A DNA stretch of 25,727 nucleotides, from NCBI GenBank assembly GCA_964498585.1, contig CAZCHH010000049.1, positions 1 through 25,727 of the forward strand, in the 5' to 3' direction. Every line of letters starts with the position of its first letter. Within the stretch, counting starts at the first letter, position 1. The translations under genes and the position numbers were made by a program. This document shows positions 24,701 through 25,727 of this stretch, piece by piece. Source of the stretch: JAAYJM01 sp964498585. Lineage in GTDB: Bacteria; Bacteroidota; Ignavibacteria; Kapaibacteriales; UBA2268. The notes beneath the pieces are model-generated. The model was not told where the DNA came from. It ran no database searches and saw nothing but the letters and a program-made list of their open reading frames with translations.

Positions 24701-25297
24701 AATCCAAGTGGAAAACCGGGACCGGGTAGCGGTGGCTCTAGTTTTATGGATGGATTACAGCAACTTTCACAGCAACAGCAGGGAATTAATCAGGCAATGC
24801 AGCAACTTGGTCAAGGTGGACAGCTTAGTCCAGAACAGCAAGCACAAATTGGACGCCTTGCTCAAGCACAGGGACAGGCACAAAAAACTGCTGAAGAACT
24901 CGCTGCAGAACAAAAGCAGATTAAAGATGGAAACAGAAAAGGACTTGGTGATTTAGAAAAGATTGCACAAGAAATGAAAGAAGTTGTTAAAGATATGGAG
25001 TCCGGAAATATTACTCCTGAAACTATGAAAAGACAGGAGCGTATTCTTTCGAGATTGCTTGATGCAACCCGCTCTGTTCACGATAGAGATTACGAAAAGA
25101 AACGCGAATCGAATACCGGAGAAAATGTAATCAGGCAAAGTCCGAACAATTTTGATTTATCAACTCAGGAAGGACGCACTCAGGCGTTGCGTGCAATGAT
25201 TCGCTCTATTCAAAAAAACTACAGCACAGATTATGAGATTCTAATTCGCCAGTATTTTGAACAATTGCAAAATAATAATGGAAAAATAAATCAATAA
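21800..25297 (+). CDS. DUF4175 family protein, membrane-anchored with coiled coil
   Basis: A 1165-aa protein. Three hydrophobic segments (about 31-52, 61-82, 161-180) anchor it; residues about 200-530 look like beta-sandwich/Ig-like modules ('LEISPIDASILRGQIATISVKAKG', 'GRINYPGYT'). From about 533 it is a long Lys/Glu/Gln coiled coil, then a Met/Gln-rich region with a Gly/Ser linker at about 963-982 and 'QQLSQQQQGINQAMQQLGQGGQ'. It ends with a charged segment containing 'LSRLLDATRSVHDRDYEKKRESN', characteristic of DUF4175 C-termini. It starts 4 nt after DUF4159, so the two are translationally coupled. The role is unknown; the architecture suggests a large extracytoplasmic structural or assembly factor. 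Confidence 0.88.
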   Translation: MQAYNKSYSEIIKRINSTRKKEANLEFITAVMKFLAITAVALLLISIIELIFNGSETFRTTLAGILALLIVTSIGTLLAAPLAKITGYKGVQSEEQVALRIGDKYPDLKDKLCNSIQLVSSLGNQVGTSSALSVAAFNEVSNLSKDKNFDEIIDKKDFKKTLLFFLISSIIVSSIFLIFQTSIGNAFNRIVNYNESYLPPAPFSLEISPIDASILRGQIATISVKAKGTAPEFVTLFLKEERQENYDSYKLKPDSNNCFIYTIPALKNSVEFYAEADWLDSKVGTNHGRIKVVDKPEIRAINGRINYPGYTRLAPTNFTEQNADLSALRGSNIHINLLSNKELSKAEIIIEKLNTKQIKADSIATHTDSIALPMTVDGRKALGSFSLSATLNYYFRITDKEGEQSVNPVKYTALALSDDYPTITLIDPTSDVSLTEKAVLPVKVGISDDYGFSQLLLHYRLSDSKYAPPDEKFRSNKVPIYSSDLSAEVNYLWDLNLLGISPEDKFEFYFEIFDNDIVTGPKSAKTRVLTARLPSLEEVFKEVDKGHETVEKDLENTLKKAEEIKKDMEELNREMLKDPKKKDLDWKEKKKLEDIVKKQEDLKNKLADVQQNIQDITKKLEENQAMSPETLQKYMELQQLLKEVNSADLQKLQERMQEAMKQLTPEQIQKAMKETKFDEDQFRKGLERSIKILKRLQAEQKVDALQKRAEELLKKQEDLEKKTENSNPNDQNKRKELAQEQSHLQDDLKDLAKELKDLEDLMKEIGDNMPMKELEQAKQELNQEQTNSEMQKSEQNMKNGDLSQSQKSQQTASKNLKNFAQSMMSLKQAMEDKVSKEAMRKLQQAMMNLLELSEQQENLQQSTQNTTANSVQMPKLAETQSEILEAIANVTNMMVELSQKTFAVTPEMGKHLGDAMQSMQSAIQDMSNRSTQRASQEQAQAMASMNAAAMEMQSMLSTMQQSGGSCSNPSGKPGPGSGGSSFMDGLQQLSQQQQGINQAMQQLGQGGQLSPEQQAQIGRLAQAQGQAQKTAEELAAEQKQIKDGNRKGLGDLEKIAQEMKEVVKDMESGNITPETMKRQERILSRLLDATRSVHDRDYEKKRESNTGENVIRQSPNNFDLSTQEGRTQALRAMIRSIQKNYSTDYEILIRQYFEQLQNNNGKINQ

Positions 25298-25309
25298 AGA
25301 AAGAGTTTT

Positions 25310-25642
25310 ATGAATGAAAAAAATAACTTTAGAATAGTGTTCGTTTCAGTTGAAACATTAAACGAAGCAAAGCAAATTGCAAGAATTCTTGTTTCTGAAA
25401 AACTTGCTGCTTGTTGCACTATTTCTCAGAATAATTATTCTTATTTTGCCTGGCAAGATGCTTTACAGGAGCGGCTTGAATGCCTTTTGTTCATTAAGAC
25501 AAAAACCGATAAATTTCAAGCTTTAGTAGACAGAATAACAGAAATTCACCCTGACGAAGTCCCTGAAATTATTGCTATACCTGTTGTTGATGGATTGGAT
25601 TCATATCTGAATTGGATGGAACAGGTTTTAATCGAGGAATAG
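25310..25642 (+). CDS. cutA: CutA family divalent-cation tolerance protein
   Basis: A 110-aa CutA1 protein, a trimeric ferredoxin-like fold linked to divalent metal tolerance. Landmarks are 'VFVSVETLNEAKQIARILVSEKLAACCTI' (10-38), W48, 'ECLLFIKTKTDKF' (57-69) and HPDEVPEIIAIPV (80-92), where most relatives have HPYEVPE. It starts 12 nt after the DUF4175 stop with an A/G-rich AGAAAGAG ribosome-binding site, so it is likely the third gene of the operon. Its biochemical role in bacteria is not settled. Confidence 0.93.
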   Translation: MNEKNNFRIVFVSVETLNEAKQIARILVSEKLAACCTISQNNYSYFAWQDALQERLECLLFIKTKTDKFQALVDRITEIHPDEVPEIIAIPVVDGLDSYLNWMEQVLIEE

Positions 25643-25671
25643 AAAAAGAATTTCTTAAGAATGAAGATGTC

Positions 25672-25690
25672 CTACATCTCGAAGATGTAG
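25672..25690 (+). terminator. Small hairpin after cutA
   Basis: CTACATCT-CGA-AGATGTAG, a perfect 8-bp stem 29 nt past the cutA stop; 'GATGT' repeats flank it on both sides. A pyrimidine-rich CTTTTCTCTTT follows at a distance. It may be a weak terminator or part of another intergenic repeat cut off by the window end. Confidence 0.35.
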
Positions 25691-25727
25691 TGCATCTGGC
25701 TTTTCTCTTTCGATACATATCAGCGAG

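Overview
The window is an AT-rich stretch of bacterial chromosome with ordinary housekeeping genes separated by repeat-filled intergenic DNA. Several features point to the FCB superphylum (Bacteroidota/Chlorobiota, possibly Ignavibacteria- or Kapabacteria-like): a deoxyhypusine-synthase-like gene beside a rhomboid-fold protein with a Bacteroidota-style C-terminal tail, a DUF4159-DUF4175 pair, 'LPLKVGNEW'-type lipoproteins, monofunctional proline dehydrogenase, a few TAnnTTTG promoter-like motifs and mostly weak Shine-Dalgarno sequences. This assignment is inference. I see no rRNA, tRNA, transposase, integrase or cas gene.

Left part (1-8132): a heptad-repeat PD-(D/E)XK nuclease-like protein (-); hpt-ftsH as a minus-strand pair; an AT-rich gap; a secreted protein of unknown function (+); then a plus-strand run of an N-domain-less MgtE-type transporter, rsgA and a SufT/MIP18-type Fe-S factor. 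A perfect hairpin separates this run from the convergent chemotaxis genes.

Middle part (8184-18649): cheW and a large multi-HAMP chemoreceptor (-) separated by about 860 bp of repeat-derived DNA; a proline dehydrogenase (+); an RRM RNA-binding protein (+) with a strong terminator; a minus-strand pair of a catalytically dead rhomboid-like protein and a deoxyhypusine synthase homologue; a lipoprotein; an orphan nuoE; and a family-2 glycosyltransferase.

Right part (18718-25727): rsmG; an accessory stretch with 43-nt repeats spaced by about 30 nt, a RelE/HigB-like toxin with a tiny overlapping partner, a DUF559 nuclease-fold protein and a 168-bp MITE-like element with 34-bp perfect inverted ends; then a DUF4159-DUF4175-cutA operon.

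Functional themes are purine salvage and membrane proteolysis (hpt, ftsH), chemotaxis (MCP, cheW), metal homeostasis (MgtE-like, SufT-like, CutA), ribosome maturation (rsgA, rsmG) and an uncharacterised envelope module (DUF4159/DUF4175). No clearly new multi-gene system is evident. The most unusual items are the repeat families, the toxin with an HTH-less partner, and the pseudo-rhomboid/DHS pair.
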